This document shows positions 8,191 to 15,627 of a stretch of 64,000 nucleotides of DNA, piece after piece (positions within the stretch are counted from its first letter, which is position 1; each line of letters begins with the position of its first letter). This stretch comes from Planctomycetota bacterium (lineage in GTDB: Bacteria; Planctomycetota; B15-G4), in NCBI GenBank assembly GCA_029259745.1, contig JAJDEO010000051.1, positions 1-64,000 on the forward strand, read 5' to 3'. The notes beneath the pieces are model-generated. The model saw only the letters and a list, made by a program, of their open reading frames with translations, made no database searches and was not told where the DNA came from. Made by a program: the position numbers and the translations under genes.

Positions 8191-9312
8191 GTGACGACGC
8201 CTCCCCACATCTTCCTCAGTGCCGGCGACATCTCGGGCGACCAGCACGCCGCGCGCCTCGTGACGGCGTTGCGTGCGCGCGTCGACGGCGTGACCTTCGA
8301 GGGCCTCGGCGGCCCGCGCCTCGCGTCCGTCGGAGTGCCGCTGCACGAAGACCTGGTCTCCGCCGCGATCATGGGTATCGGCGCGGCGCTGAAGGCTCTG
8401 CCGGAGATGATCGGCCTGCTGCGGCGCGTCGCCGGCATCCTCGACACGCGCCGACCCGACGCGGTCGTGCTCGTCGACTACCCGGGCCTCAACCTCTTCG
8501 TCGCACGCCTCGCGAAGGCGCGCGGAATCCCGGTGTTCTACTTCGTCCTCCCGCAACTCTGGGCCTGGGCGCCATGGCGCGTGCGACGCTTCGCGCGCGT
8601 CGTCGACGAAGGACTCGTGATCTTCCCCTTCGAAGTCGGCTTCTTCCGCGACGCCGGCATCCCGACGACCTACGTCGGTCACCCGCTCCTCGACGCACTC
8701 CCCACCGAGCCGCCGCTGCGCGAAGACATCGCGTCACGCCCCTGTCCGATCGCGCTGCTGCCCGGCTCGCGCCCGCGCGAGGTGCGCGGCAACGGGCCGT
8801 GGATGCTGGCCGCCGCGAAGCAGCTCCTCGCGCGTCACCCCGACGCGACCTTCCACGCGGCGCACACGTCACCCGAGCAACGCGACAACCTCGCGATCTT
8901 GGCGCGCAACGCCGACGTCCCCCTGCAGATCCATGCTGACGACGTGCACGGCGTGATGGCCTCGTGCCGCGCCGCGGCCGTCGCGTCGGGCACGGCCACG
9001 CTGGAAACCGGCCTGCTCGGCACGCCGATGGTGATCGCCTACAAGATCTCGCCGCTCGAGCGACGCCTGGCCAACCTGCTGCTCGTCCCCCGCAACGTCG
9101 GTGTCGTGAACCTCGTGGCCGGCGAAGAGCTCTGCCCCGAGGTGCTCAGCATCGAAGGCGACGTCGACGCCCTCGTCGCAGCGCTCGAGCCGCTGCTCAC
9201 CGACAGCGATGCGTGGCAGCGTCAGCGCGACGGGCTGCAGCGCCTGATCGCCGCGTCACCCGGCCCCGGCGCCGTCGACCGAGCCGCAGCACGCATCGCC
9301 GAGCAGTTGTGA
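8191..9312 (+). CDS. lpxB: Lipid-A-disaccharide synthase
   Basis: About 373 residues. LpxB (GT19) joins UDP-2,3-diacylglucosamine and lipid X to give the lipid A disaccharide at the inner face of the inner membrane. Seen: the N-terminal FLSAGDISGDQHAARL (family SAGExSGDxxA), LVDYPGLNLFVARLAK, VFYFVLPQLWAWAPWRVRRF (family PQxWAW), YVGHPLLDALP, LLPGSRPREVRGN, and ASGTATLETGLLGTPMVIAYK. All core motifs are intact. I prefer GTG 8191, just before the conserved N-terminus; ATG 8155 and ATG 8143 are alternatives in the same frame. It shows the cell makes lipid A. Confidence 0.9.
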   Translation: MTTPPHIFLSAGDISGDQHAARLVTALRARVDGVTFEGLGGPRLASVGVPLHEDLVSAAIMGIGAALKALPEMIGLLRRVAGILDTRRPDAVVLVDYPGLNLFVARLAKARGIPVFYFVLPQLWAWAPWRVRRFARVVDEGLVIFPFEVGFFRDAGIPTTYVGHPLLDALPTEPPLREDIASRPCPIALLPGSRPREVRGNGPWMLAAAKQLLARHPDATFHAAHTSPEQRDNLAILARNADVPLQIHADDVHGVMASCRAAAVASGTATLETGLLGTPMVIAYKISPLERRLANLLLVPRNVGVVNLVAGEELCPEVLSIEGDVDALVAALEPLLTDSDAWQRQRDGLQRLIAASPGPGAVDRAAARIAEQL

Positions 9313-9366
9313 ACGCGCTGCGGCGTGATCGATGCGTCCGATCACAATGCGCGAGCGCAGGCGACC

Positions 9367-10701
9367 TCAGTTGCGCAGCGACTGAATCGGCGGCGGGACC
9401 TGGCCGCCGCGGCGGGCAAAGATCGCCGCCGACTCGGTGTGGTACGGCATGACGGGCGCCGAGCCGAGCAGCCCGCCGTAGTCGACGATCGCGCCGGCCT
9501 CCGCGCCCGGGACGGGGATGATGCGCACGGCCGTGGTCTTCGTGTTGACCATGCCGATCGCGAGCTCGTCGCCGATCAGGCACGCGAGCGTCTCGGCCGG
9601 GATGTCGCCCGGGACGGCCACCATGTCGAGCCCGACCGAACACACGGCCGTCATGGCTTCCATCTTGTCGAGCGTCAGCGTGCCCGCCTTCACGGCATCG
9701 ATCATGCCGGCGTCTTCGCTGACGGGGATGAAGGCGCCCGAGAGTCCGCCGACGTAGCGCGCCGCCATGGCGCCGCCCTTCTTGACGGCGTCGGTGAGCA
9801 GCGCGAGCGCGAGCGTCGTTCCATGGCAGCCCGTGCGCTCGAGGCCCATGAGTTCGAGGACGTCGGCGATCGAGTCGCCGGGCGCCGGCGTGGGCGCGAG
9901 GCTCAGGTCGACGATGCCGAAGGGAACGCCGAGGCGTGCGGCGACTTCGCGCCCCACGAGTTCGCCCATGCGCGTGATCTTGAACGCCGTGCGCTTGATC
10001 GCGTCGGCGAGTTCGCCGAGGTCGGCCTGCGGGCTCAGCTCGGCGAGCACGGCGCGCACGACACCGGGCCCCGACACGCCGGCGTGCAAGACGATGTCGG
10101 GTTCACCGACGCCGAGATTCGCACCCGCGACGAACGGGTTGTCCTCCACCATGTTGCAGAAGACGACGAGCTTGGCGCAGCCGATCGCATCGCGGTCGGC
10201 CGTGCGCTCGGCGGTTTGCTTGATGATGCGCGCCATGAAGAGCGTCGCATCCATGTTGATGCCTGACTTCGTCGTGCCGAGGTTGACCGAGGCGCAGACA
10301 TGGTTCGTCTGGTCGAGCGCCGACGGAATCGAGCGCATCAGCGCCTCGTCGGACGCCGTGATGCCCTTGTGCGCCAGCGCCGTGAAGCCGCCGATGAAGT
10401 CGACACCGCACTCTTTGGCCGCCCGGTCCATCGCGATCGCGAGCGGCGTGTAGTCGGCCTCGGGGCCCGCGTCGCAGGCCGACGCCACGAGCGACATCGG
10501 CGTGATCGCGATGCGCTTGTTGACGATCGGGATGCCGTACTCGGCCTCGACCGACCGCGCCGTCGCCACGAGGTTCGACGCATGGCGCACGATGCGCTCG
10601 TACACCTTGGCGGCCACCTGATCGATGGACCCGCCGCCGCAGGGCAGCAGGTTGATGCCGAGCGTCGTCGTGCGGGTGTCGGGATTCTGGATCTCGTCCA
10701 T
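9367..10701 (-). CDS. DUF711 / PFL-family protein (UPF0210), last gene of the BMC operon
   Basis: 444 residues, typical for UPF0210. Seen: TTLGINLLPCGGGSIDQVA near the start, GIPIVNKRIAITPMSLV, CGVDFIGGFTALAHKG, FCNMVEDNPFVAGA, and PVMPYHTESAAIFARRGG at the end. The family has a fold related to pyruvate formate-lyase, but no glycyl-radical loop (RVxGY) is visible and no radical-SAM activase is encoded nearby, so radical chemistry should not be assumed. The family's usual genomic partner is a stand-alone ACT-domain protein (UPF0237); here that ACT domain is in the gene directly upstream, fused to a BMC-type N-terminus. The reaction is unknown. Finding it behind shell genes suggests a role linked to the compartment. 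Confidence 0.8.
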   Translation of the reverse strand: MDEIQNPDTRTTTLGINLLPCGGGSIDQVAAKVYERIVRHASNLVATARSVEAEYGIPIVNKRIAITPMSLVASACDAGPEADYTPLAIAMDRAAKECGVDFIGGFTALAHKGITASDEALMRSIPSALDQTNHVCASVNLGTTKSGINMDATLFMARIIKQTAERTADRDAIGCAKLVVFCNMVEDNPFVAGANLGVGEPDIVLHAGVSGPGVVRAVLAELSPQADLGELADAIKRTAFKITRMGELVGREVAARLGVPFGIVDLSLAPTPAPGDSIADVLELMGLERTGCHGTTLALALLTDAVKKGGAMAARYVGGLSGAFIPVSEDAGMIDAVKAGTLTLDKMEAMTAVCSVGLDMVAVPGDIPAETLACLIGDELAIGMVNTKTTAVRIIPVPGAEAGAIVDYGGLLGSAPVMPYHTESAAIFARRGGQVPPPIQSLRN

Positions 10702-10766
10702 CCGCAGCGTCGCGAAGATCTAATTCGGCTCGAGGGTCACGGGGGCAGCCTTGCGAGGAGTGCGGG

Positions 10767-11324
10767 TTACAGGCGGTGCATCGCGCGGAAGACGCGCTCG
10801 TCGACGACGGTGACGACGTAGTCGGTGGGCTCGGAGAGGGCCTTGAGCGCCTCGGCGAAGGCCGCGAACGCCTGCTTCGCGCGTCGGATGTCGACGACGA
10901 GGATCGCGTTGAAGTAGCCGCCGGTGATCTTTTGGCTCAGGTCCTGGATGTCGCCGCCGAGCTTGCCGATCGCATCGGTGACCTCCGCGAGGACGCCGGG
11001 TCGGTTCACGCCGACAGCCGTCACGATGATCGTCTGCGGGGTCTGGCCGCCGTGCCGTGCGCTCGCGTCGTGGGCGTGCACCGCATGGGGACCGTTCGTC
11101 GCGTGGGCATCCGTCAGCACCGTGGCAGGTACTGGCGCCGTTGGCGCGCGTGTCGGCGCCCTGCCGGCCGTCGAGGCCACCTCGCCGCCGTCCACGATCG
11201 TGACCCCGCGCCGACGTGCCAGCTCACGTGCCGGCGGCGTGATCGTCGTGTTGTCGTCGACCGTGAGGCGATGGCCCTCGGGGAGCTTCGCGACGTCTTC
11301 GGCAGTGATGAATGTCCGTGCCAT
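10767..11324 (-). CDS. EutQ-like N-terminal segment fused to a UPF0237-type ACT domain
   Basis: 185 residues from ATG 11324. Residues 1-45 read FITAEDVAKLP, then TTITPPARELARRRGVTIV. This is the segment that opens BMC-associated proteins such as EutQ and EutT (pattern: (F/L)ITxxD(V/I), about 15 residues, then ITPxAR(E/D)xAxxxG). A low-complexity Ala/Pro/Thr/His linker follows (46-95). Residues 97-185 form an ACT domain: IIVTAVGVNRPGVLAEVTDA and DIQDLSQKITGGYFNAILVVD, like the UPF0237 partner of DUF711. The fusion ties the DUF711/ACT pair to the compartment. It lies 65 bases upstream of the DUF711 gene and is probably its regulatory or tethering subunit (inference). Confidence 0.75.
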   Translation of the reverse strand: MARTFITAEDVAKLPEGHRLTVDDNTTITPPARELARRRGVTIVDGGEVASTAGRAPTRAPTAPVPATVLTDAHATNGPHAVHAHDASARHGGQTPQTIIVTAVGVNRPGVLAEVTDAIGKLGGDIQDLSQKITGGYFNAILVVDIRRAKQAFAAFAEALKALSEPTDYVVTVVDERVFRAMHRL

Positions 11325-11335
11325 GGAAGCGTCCT

Positions 11336-11707
11336 CTAGCGGCGACGAGGCATGAGCCCCGGGCCTGTCGATGGAAGGATCGAGACGGGCTGACCGTCGC
11401 GCACAGCGATGAGATAGGTGCCGTCGGGGAGCCCGTCGAGCACCGACGCGCCGTGAGCGCACGAGCCGCGCGATTGGCACGTCGAGCAGCCGCCACCTCC
11501 GCACGACGCGCAGGACGACGCCGCGGGCGCGGATGCCGCTGCCGGCGTGGGCGGTGCGAGGCCCTCCTCGACGATCGACAGCCCCCTCGCCCGCGCGCGA
11601 TCGCGTGCCGCGGGTGTGATGACGGTGCCCCGCGTAAGCACGATCGGAGACGTCACGCGCCCGTGCAAGATGTCGTCGTCGGTGATGAGTCGCTCGATGC
11701 GCGTCAC
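11336..11707 (-). CDS. BMC-associated Cys-rich protein with EutQ-like N-terminus
   Basis: 123 residues. Residues 7-46 show the EutQ-like segment (LITDDDIL, then GTVITPAARDRARARGLSIV), parallel to the next gene. After a Pro/Ala linker there is a cysteine cluster: Cys66, Cys69, Cys74, Cys77, Cys83 with His85, in CASCGGGGCSTC and GSCAH. Spacing of CxxC-x4-CxxC with an extra CxH fits a metal site, zinc or iron-sulfur. The C-terminal 35 residues (DGTYLIAVRDGQPVSIL) look like one small beta unit. Its start overlaps the BMC-T stop by four bases (ATGA). I know no characterised homologue with this arrangement; a redox or metal-delivery role is speculation. Confidence 0.65.
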   Translation of the reverse strand: MTRIERLITDDDILHGRVTSPIVLTRGTVITPAARDRARARGLSIVEEGLAPPTPAAASAPAASSCASCGGGGCSTCQSRGSCAHGASVLDGLPDGTYLIAVRDGQPVSILPSTGPGLMPRRR

Positions 11708-12279
11708 GGGGCGAGTACCTCCGCGAGCCCGTCATGCGGGTTGGGGATCACGACGCGACGCACGAGCAGGCCGGCGTCGCTCGCGTCGGCAGCACCGCGC
11801 TCGATGCCCTCTTCGACGTCGCCGATCGGCCCCGTGAACGTCACGAAACTCTTGCCGCCGATGCCGCGCGCAAGTTCGATCGAGATGAGTCGCAACGAGG
11901 CCGCTTTGGAGGCGATGTCGGCCGCGCGGATCGTCGACGCGACGCTGAAGGTTTCGAGGATGCCGACGGCATCGAGCTGCGAGGCATCCGGCGCGGCCCC
12001 CCCGATGAGGTCGAGCAGCGTCGGTTCGATGTTCGGGATGAAGAGGCTGTCGATGAGCACATCAGCGGCGAGCTCGCTGCCGCGCCGCAGGGCCGACGAG
12101 ACGTCCTCGACCTGGCCCGTGAAGAGGATCACGAACTTGCCCGGGCTCACGGCCTCGGCGACGAGTACGCGCACGTCGGCTTCTTTCAGAAGGCCGTCGA
12201 CGACCTCGTAGCCGGCCGCGATGCTCGCCAGCTCGAGCAGCGCGACGCAGGGGCCCGTGCCACCGACGACGTCGTTCAC
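11704..12279 (-). CDS. BMC-T shell protein (two tandem BMC domains)
   Basis: 191 residues. Domain 1 (about 10-95) reads VALLELASIAAGYEVVDGLLKEADV and GKFVILFTGQVEDVSSAL; domain 2 (about 104-185) reads AVGILETFSVASTIRAADIASKAA and GKSFVTFTGPIGDVEEGI. Each matches the BMC core pattern of a short strand, a Gly-rich turn, an (A/D)xxxK helix and GDVxxV. Tandem proteins of this kind form trimers that look like hexamers and sit in the shell facets. No central cysteine of the PduT Fe-S type is evident. It overlaps its neighbours on both sides, so translation is coupled. Confidence 0.88.
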   Translation of the reverse strand: MNDVVGGTGPCVALLELASIAAGYEVVDGLLKEADVRVLVAEAVSPGKFVILFTGQVEDVSSALRRGSELAADVLIDSLFIPNIEPTLLDLIGGAAPDASQLDAVGILETFSVASTIRAADIASKAASLRLISIELARGIGGKSFVTFTGPIGDVEEGIERGAADASDAGLLVRRVVIPNPHDGLAEVLAP

Positions 12280-12578
12280 GGTTCGCTCTCGCGGCCCGCG
12301 ATCGTCACACCCTCGTCGACGGAGATGTCATCGACGATCGCGACGACGGCCACCTGCCAACCGGCGTCCTGCGTGCCGAGCACCGTGCGTGCGGCGCGGC
12401 CGAAGGCGACGAGCACGGTTTCGCCGGGGCCCGCGCCGATCGGATCGGCCGCAACGATGATCTCGTCGGATGCCCGTTCGCCGAGCGCCAGCGGCTGCAC
12501 GAGCAACATGCGCAGACCCTCGAGCGTGGGGTCCTTCTGGGTGGCCCAGACATTTCCGACAACGCGTCCGACGAGCAT
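12276..12578 (-). CDS. BMC-P shell vertex protein, EutN/CcmL family, copy 2
   Basis: 100 residues. It opens MLVGRVVGNVWATQKDPTLEG, with the family motif of a strand followed by TxKxxxLxG, then LRMLLVQPLA, ADPIGAGPGETVLVAFG, and AVVAIVDDI at the end. EutN/CcmL proteins form pentamers that close the icosahedral corners of the shell. It differs clearly from copy 1, so the two may form separate or mixed pentamers. Its start codon overlaps the copy 1 stop (TGATG), and its stop overlaps the BMC-T start. Confidence 0.9.
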   Translation of the reverse strand: MLVGRVVGNVWATQKDPTLEGLRMLLVQPLALGERASDEIIVAADPIGAGPGETVLVAFGRAARTVLGTQDAGWQVAVVAIVDDISVDEGVTIAGRESEP

Positions 12579-12868
12579 CAGCCGAGCTCCGAACCGGTGC
12601 GGTCGTCGACCACGGCGACGATGGCCGCCTCGACGGCGATGTCGTGCCCGCGACCGAGCGCCGTGCGCCCCGCGCGACCGTAGGCGACGATCACCTCGTC
12701 CCCCACACCGGCATCGACAGCGTCGGCCGCCACGACGAGCCCCTGGCGCTTGCCGCCCTCGAGTCGCGCGGCAACCTCGAACGGATCCACGAGCAGCAGC
12801 TTGAACCCCTCGAGGGAGTCATGCCGCTGCGTGGCCCAGATCTCGCCGACGACGCGTCCGGTGAACAC
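12578..12868 (-). CDS. BMC-P shell vertex protein, EutN/CcmL family, copy 1
   Basis: 96 residues. The core runs MFTGRVVGEIWATQRHDSLEG, FKLLLVDPF, VVAADAVDAGVGDEVIVAYGRAGR and AAIVAVVDD. This is the EutN pentamer fold. The short insert EVAARLEGGKRQG between strands 2 and 3 is absent from copy 2. It starts six bases after the stop of the CcmP-like gene. Confidence 0.9.
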   Translation of the reverse strand: MFTGRVVGEIWATQRHDSLEGFKLLLVDPFEVAARLEGGKRQGLVVAADAVDAGVGDEVIVAYGRAGRTALGRGHDIAVEAAIVAVVDDRTGSELG

Positions 12869-12874
12869 GCGCGG

Positions 12875-13504
12875 TCAGCCCCGACCTTCGTTGGGCTGGC
12901 CTTCGATGTTCGACAGGGCCTTCTCGATCGCCGTCACCGCCTCGCGGATGTGACTCTCGGTGCCGCCCAACTGAAGCCGCCCGAAGGCGCCATAGGGACG
13001 CATGTCGATGAGGTTGATCGGAGAGGCCTTCTCGGCCTCGTTGGCCGCGAGCGTGACGTAGGCCGCCGGGTGCACCTCGAGGATGTAGAGCGTCTCGCCG
13101 CCGAGCAGCATCATGCCCGAGCGGTTCCGGTTGACGAGCATCGTCTGGTAGTCGTCGACACCCGTGATCACTTCCGAGGTCATGATCTTCGGCGTGAGCC
13201 GGTCGGTCTCCTCGACCTCGAGGTAGTCGAGGATCTGACGACCGGCCTCGAGCACTTCGGCCTGACTTTCGTCGTGCACTTCGAGCAACCCGAAGGCGCG
13301 TTCGACGACCTGCACGGCCGGGCGCACGTTCGTGCGCTTGAGAGCGATGTCGGTGACGCGGTTGATCGCGATGCCGGGTGCGATCTCGACGTACAGCGCC
13401 GCCTGCCCGCGAATGGGAAGGTAGCCCTTGGCCGTGCTCGCGACGAACGACGCGAACTGCGGCTGCATGGAGTCGAGAAACGTGAACGTGCGCAGTTGAA
13501 CCAT
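12875..13504 (-). CDS. CsoS1D/CcmP-like double-BMC shell protein (gated pore type)
   Basis: 209 residues. It opens LRTFTFLDSMQPQFASFVAS, like the start of the carboxysome proteins CcmP and CsoS1D, and keeps their landmarks: IAPGIAINRVTDIALKRTNV, VVERAFGLLEVH (Glu68-Arg69 at the place of the gating Glu-Arg pair), DRLTPKIMTSEVI, LVNRNRSGMMLLGGETLYILEV, and AANEAEKA. In carboxysomes this family forms stacked trimers with a large pore that opens and closes. Here it stands in an aldehyde dehydrogenase operon with no RuBisCO. This assignment is from memory of the family, not from a search. Confidence 0.82.
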   Translation of the reverse strand: MVQLRTFTFLDSMQPQFASFVASTAKGYLPIRGQAALYVEIAPGIAINRVTDIALKRTNVRPAVQVVERAFGLLEVHDESQAEVLEAGRQILDYLEVEETDRLTPKIMTSEVITGVDDYQTMLVNRNRSGMMLLGGETLYILEVHPAAYVTLAANEAEKASPINLIDMRPYGAFGRLQLGGTESHIREAVTAIEKALSNIEGQPNEGRG

Positions 13505-13604
13505 CGGATGCCTATCGCGAGCGAGACCGGGAGGTACGTCCTTGCCGCACCGACGCGCGCGGCATCAGTGCGAGGCGAGGACGAACGGCGAGCGGGACGG
13601 TGCG

Positions 13605-13895
13605 TCAGTCGACGGCGGCCGGCGCCTCGGGCAGGATCTGCTCGACCTCGCTGTGCGGGCGCGGAATGACGTGCACCGACGCCAGATCGCCCACGCGACG
13701 TGCGGCAGCGGCGCCGGCATCGGTGGCGGCCTTGACGGCACCGACTTCACCGCGGCAGAGGACGGTCACGAAACCACCGCCGGTCAGCTGCTTGTCGAGC
13801 AACTGGACCTTGGCAGCCTTGACCATCGCATCGGCGGCTTCGACGGCCGCGACGAAGCCACGGCACTCGATCATTCCAAGAGCGATCTGACTCAT
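13605..13895 (-). CDS. BMC-H hexameric shell protein
   Basis: 96 residues, the normal BMC-H length. The sequence ALGMIECRGFVAAVEAADAM, VKAAKVQLL, GGGFVTVLCRGEVGAVKAATDAG is the standard BMC fold (PduA, CcmK, EutM type). Hexamers tile the shell facets. The only single-domain BMC protein in the operon, so it should be the bulk facet tile. The last 15 residues (EVEQILPEAPAAVD) are acidic and may lie on the shell face. It is 58 bases after the ALDH stop. Confidence 0.93.
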   Translation of the reverse strand: MSQIALGMIECRGFVAAVEAADAMVKAAKVQLLDKQLTGGGFVTVLCRGEVGAVKAATDAGAAAARRVGDLASVHVIPRPHSEVEQILPEAPAAVD

Positions 13896-13953
13896 CAGGA
13901 AGGTGTCTCCGATGCCCGCGCACGACGTGCAGCGAACATCTCATTCGGGGGAA

Positions 13954-15627
13954 CTAAAGTGGTTTGGACGGCGACGAGAAGGTCCGAGGCTTCGGGATCT
14001 CTCCGCCTTCGTACGGGGGAGCTGCGCGCGACACGTGCCCGCTGGGCGCGGTCGCGCTGGGACTGCTGGCTGACAAAGGATTCGACGGGTGCGTCGGATT
14101 GCCCTGCCAGACGGGGTGGTTTGGCGGCGGCGACTTCGGCAGCGAGGCCGAGCCGGTGGCCCCCACGGCGCCTGAGCCGCTCGCGGCGCGAACGCCGGGC
14201 GCCGGAGCCGCAGGCTGGGGCTGGAAGCCGAACTCGCTCGGCGGGCCCTTGCTGAAGTCGGGGAAGGACTCGACGAAGCCCTCGTAGACGTAGCCAACGT
14301 GCTTCGTGAGCACGAGGTTGTGCGCCGAAATGTTGTCGGACGTGATATTACCGCCAAAAGACCCGCAACCGAGTGTCATCGACGGCACTAGGCCTGTTCC
14401 GAAGCCGACAGCACCCTGGGCCGAGGGCGCGTTGATCAGGATCCGGTGCGTCGGCTTCTCGTAGACGAAGGTCCAGATGACGTTCTCGTCGCGCGAGTGG
14501 ATCGCCAACGTGTGCCCGCGCCCACCGAAGTTCAGGATCTCGATGCAGCGGTCGCACCCGGCTTCCCAGCCTTCCTCGCGGTAGACCGAGAGGATCGGTG
14601 AGAGCTTTTCGACCGACAGCGGATGGTCCCAGCCGACGCCGGTTTCCTCGGTCATCAACACCGTGGTCTTGTCGGAGATCGTGAAGCCCGCCATGGCCGC
14701 GATCTGGACCGGGAAGAGACCGACGATGTCGGCGTTCACGCGACGCCCGCGCACGACGAGCTTCTCGAGCAGCGCCCGCTCTTCGAGCGTGCACCAATGC
14801 GCGCCGTTGCGCGTGAACTCCGCGCGCACGTCGTCGTAGATCGGCGAGTCGATGACGACCGACTGCTCAGAGGCGCAGATCGTTGCGTTGTCGAACGTCT
14901 GGCTGCCTACGATCGCGCGCACGGCATGGTTGATATCGGCCGTGCGCTCGATGAACGCCGGCGCGTTGCCGGGCCCGACGCCGTACGCCGGCTTGCCCGC
15001 GCTGTAGGCCGAGCGCACGAGCCCCGGCCCGCCAGTAGCTAGAATCAAAGCGGTTTCGCGCGCGCGCATCATCTCTTGCGTCGCCTCGAGCGTGGGCGAC
15101 GAGTGACACAGCACGACGTCTTCAGGAGCACCGGCCGAGCGCGCCGCGTCGTTCATGATCCGCGCCGCCTCGGCGATGCAGCCCTTGGCACGCGGGTGTG
15201 GGCTGATGACGCAGGTGTTGCGTGCCTTCAGCGAGATGATCGACTTGTACATCGCCGTGCTGGTCGGGTTCGTCGTCGGCACGATCGCGATGATGACGCC
15301 GTACGGCTCGGCGACCTGGTAGTAGCGACGTTCGTCGTCGCGATGCACCACGCCGACCGTCTTCAGGTCGCGCAGGCTCTCCCAGAGCATGTCCGTGCAG
15401 AACTTGTTCTTCTGGTACTTGCCGACGACGTTCCCGAAGCCGGTTTCTTTAACGGCCATCTCGGCCAGCTTGCGCGACGCCTCGGACCCAGCTCGGGCCA
15501 TGGCCTCACAGATCCGGTCGACCTGCTCCTGCGACATCCGTCGCATGGCATCGGCCGCCTTGCGGCTGCGACGCACGAGGTCGCGGGCCTCCTGGATCGA
15601 CTGCAGATCGGCATCGGCGAGAATCAT
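13954..15627 (-). CDS. Acylating aldehyde dehydrogenase of the BMC, with long C-terminal tail
   Basis: 557 residues from ATG 15627, where the family N-terminus begins; the frame is open further upstream. It converts an aldehyde, CoA and NAD+ to acyl-CoA, the common core step of catabolic BMCs. Seen: VPTTNPTSTAMYKSI, LATGGPGLVRSAYSAGKPA, YGVGPGNAPAF, the catalytic Cys251 in NATICASEQSVV, and LGCGSFGGNITSDNI near residue 425. It resembles the AdhE N-terminal half and EutE/PduP. After residue 460 there is a 97-residue tail rich in Pro, Ser and Ala with no predicted catalytic part. BMC enzymes often carry tails ending in a short amphipathic targeting helix; none is obvious here. First gene of the operon. 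The aldehyde is unknown, and no aldolase or diol dehydratase is in the window. Confidence 0.88.
   Translation of the reverse strand: MILADADLQSIQEARDLVRRSRKAADAMRRMSQEQVDRICEAMARAGSEASRKLAEMAVKETGFGNVVGKYQKNKFCTDMLWESLRDLKTVGVVHRDDERRYYQVAEPYGVIIAIVPTTNPTSTAMYKSIISLKARNTCVISPHPRAKGCIAEAARIMNDAARSAGAPEDVVLCHSSPTLEATQEMMRARETALILATGGPGLVRSAYSAGKPAYGVGPGNAPAFIERTADINHAVRAIVGSQTFDNATICASEQSVVIDSPIYDDVRAEFTRNGAHWCTLEERALLEKLVVRGRRVNADIVGLFPVQIAAMAGFTISDKTTVLMTEETGVGWDHPLSVEKLSPILSVYREEGWEAGCDRCIEILNFGGRGHTLAIHSRDENVIWTFVYEKPTHRILINAPSAQGAVGFGTGLVPSMTLGCGSFGGNITSDNISAHNLVLTKHVGYVYEGFVESFPDFSKGPPSEFGFQPQPAAPAPGVRAASGSGAVGATGSASLPKSPPPNHPVWQGNPTHPSNPLSASSPSATAPSGHVSRAAPPYEGGEIPKPRTFSSPSKPL

Noticed and set aside
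9367..10701. Glycyl-radical enzyme of a GRM-type compartment
   Set aside because: DUF711 has a related fold only; no RVxGY glycyl loop and no activase gene.
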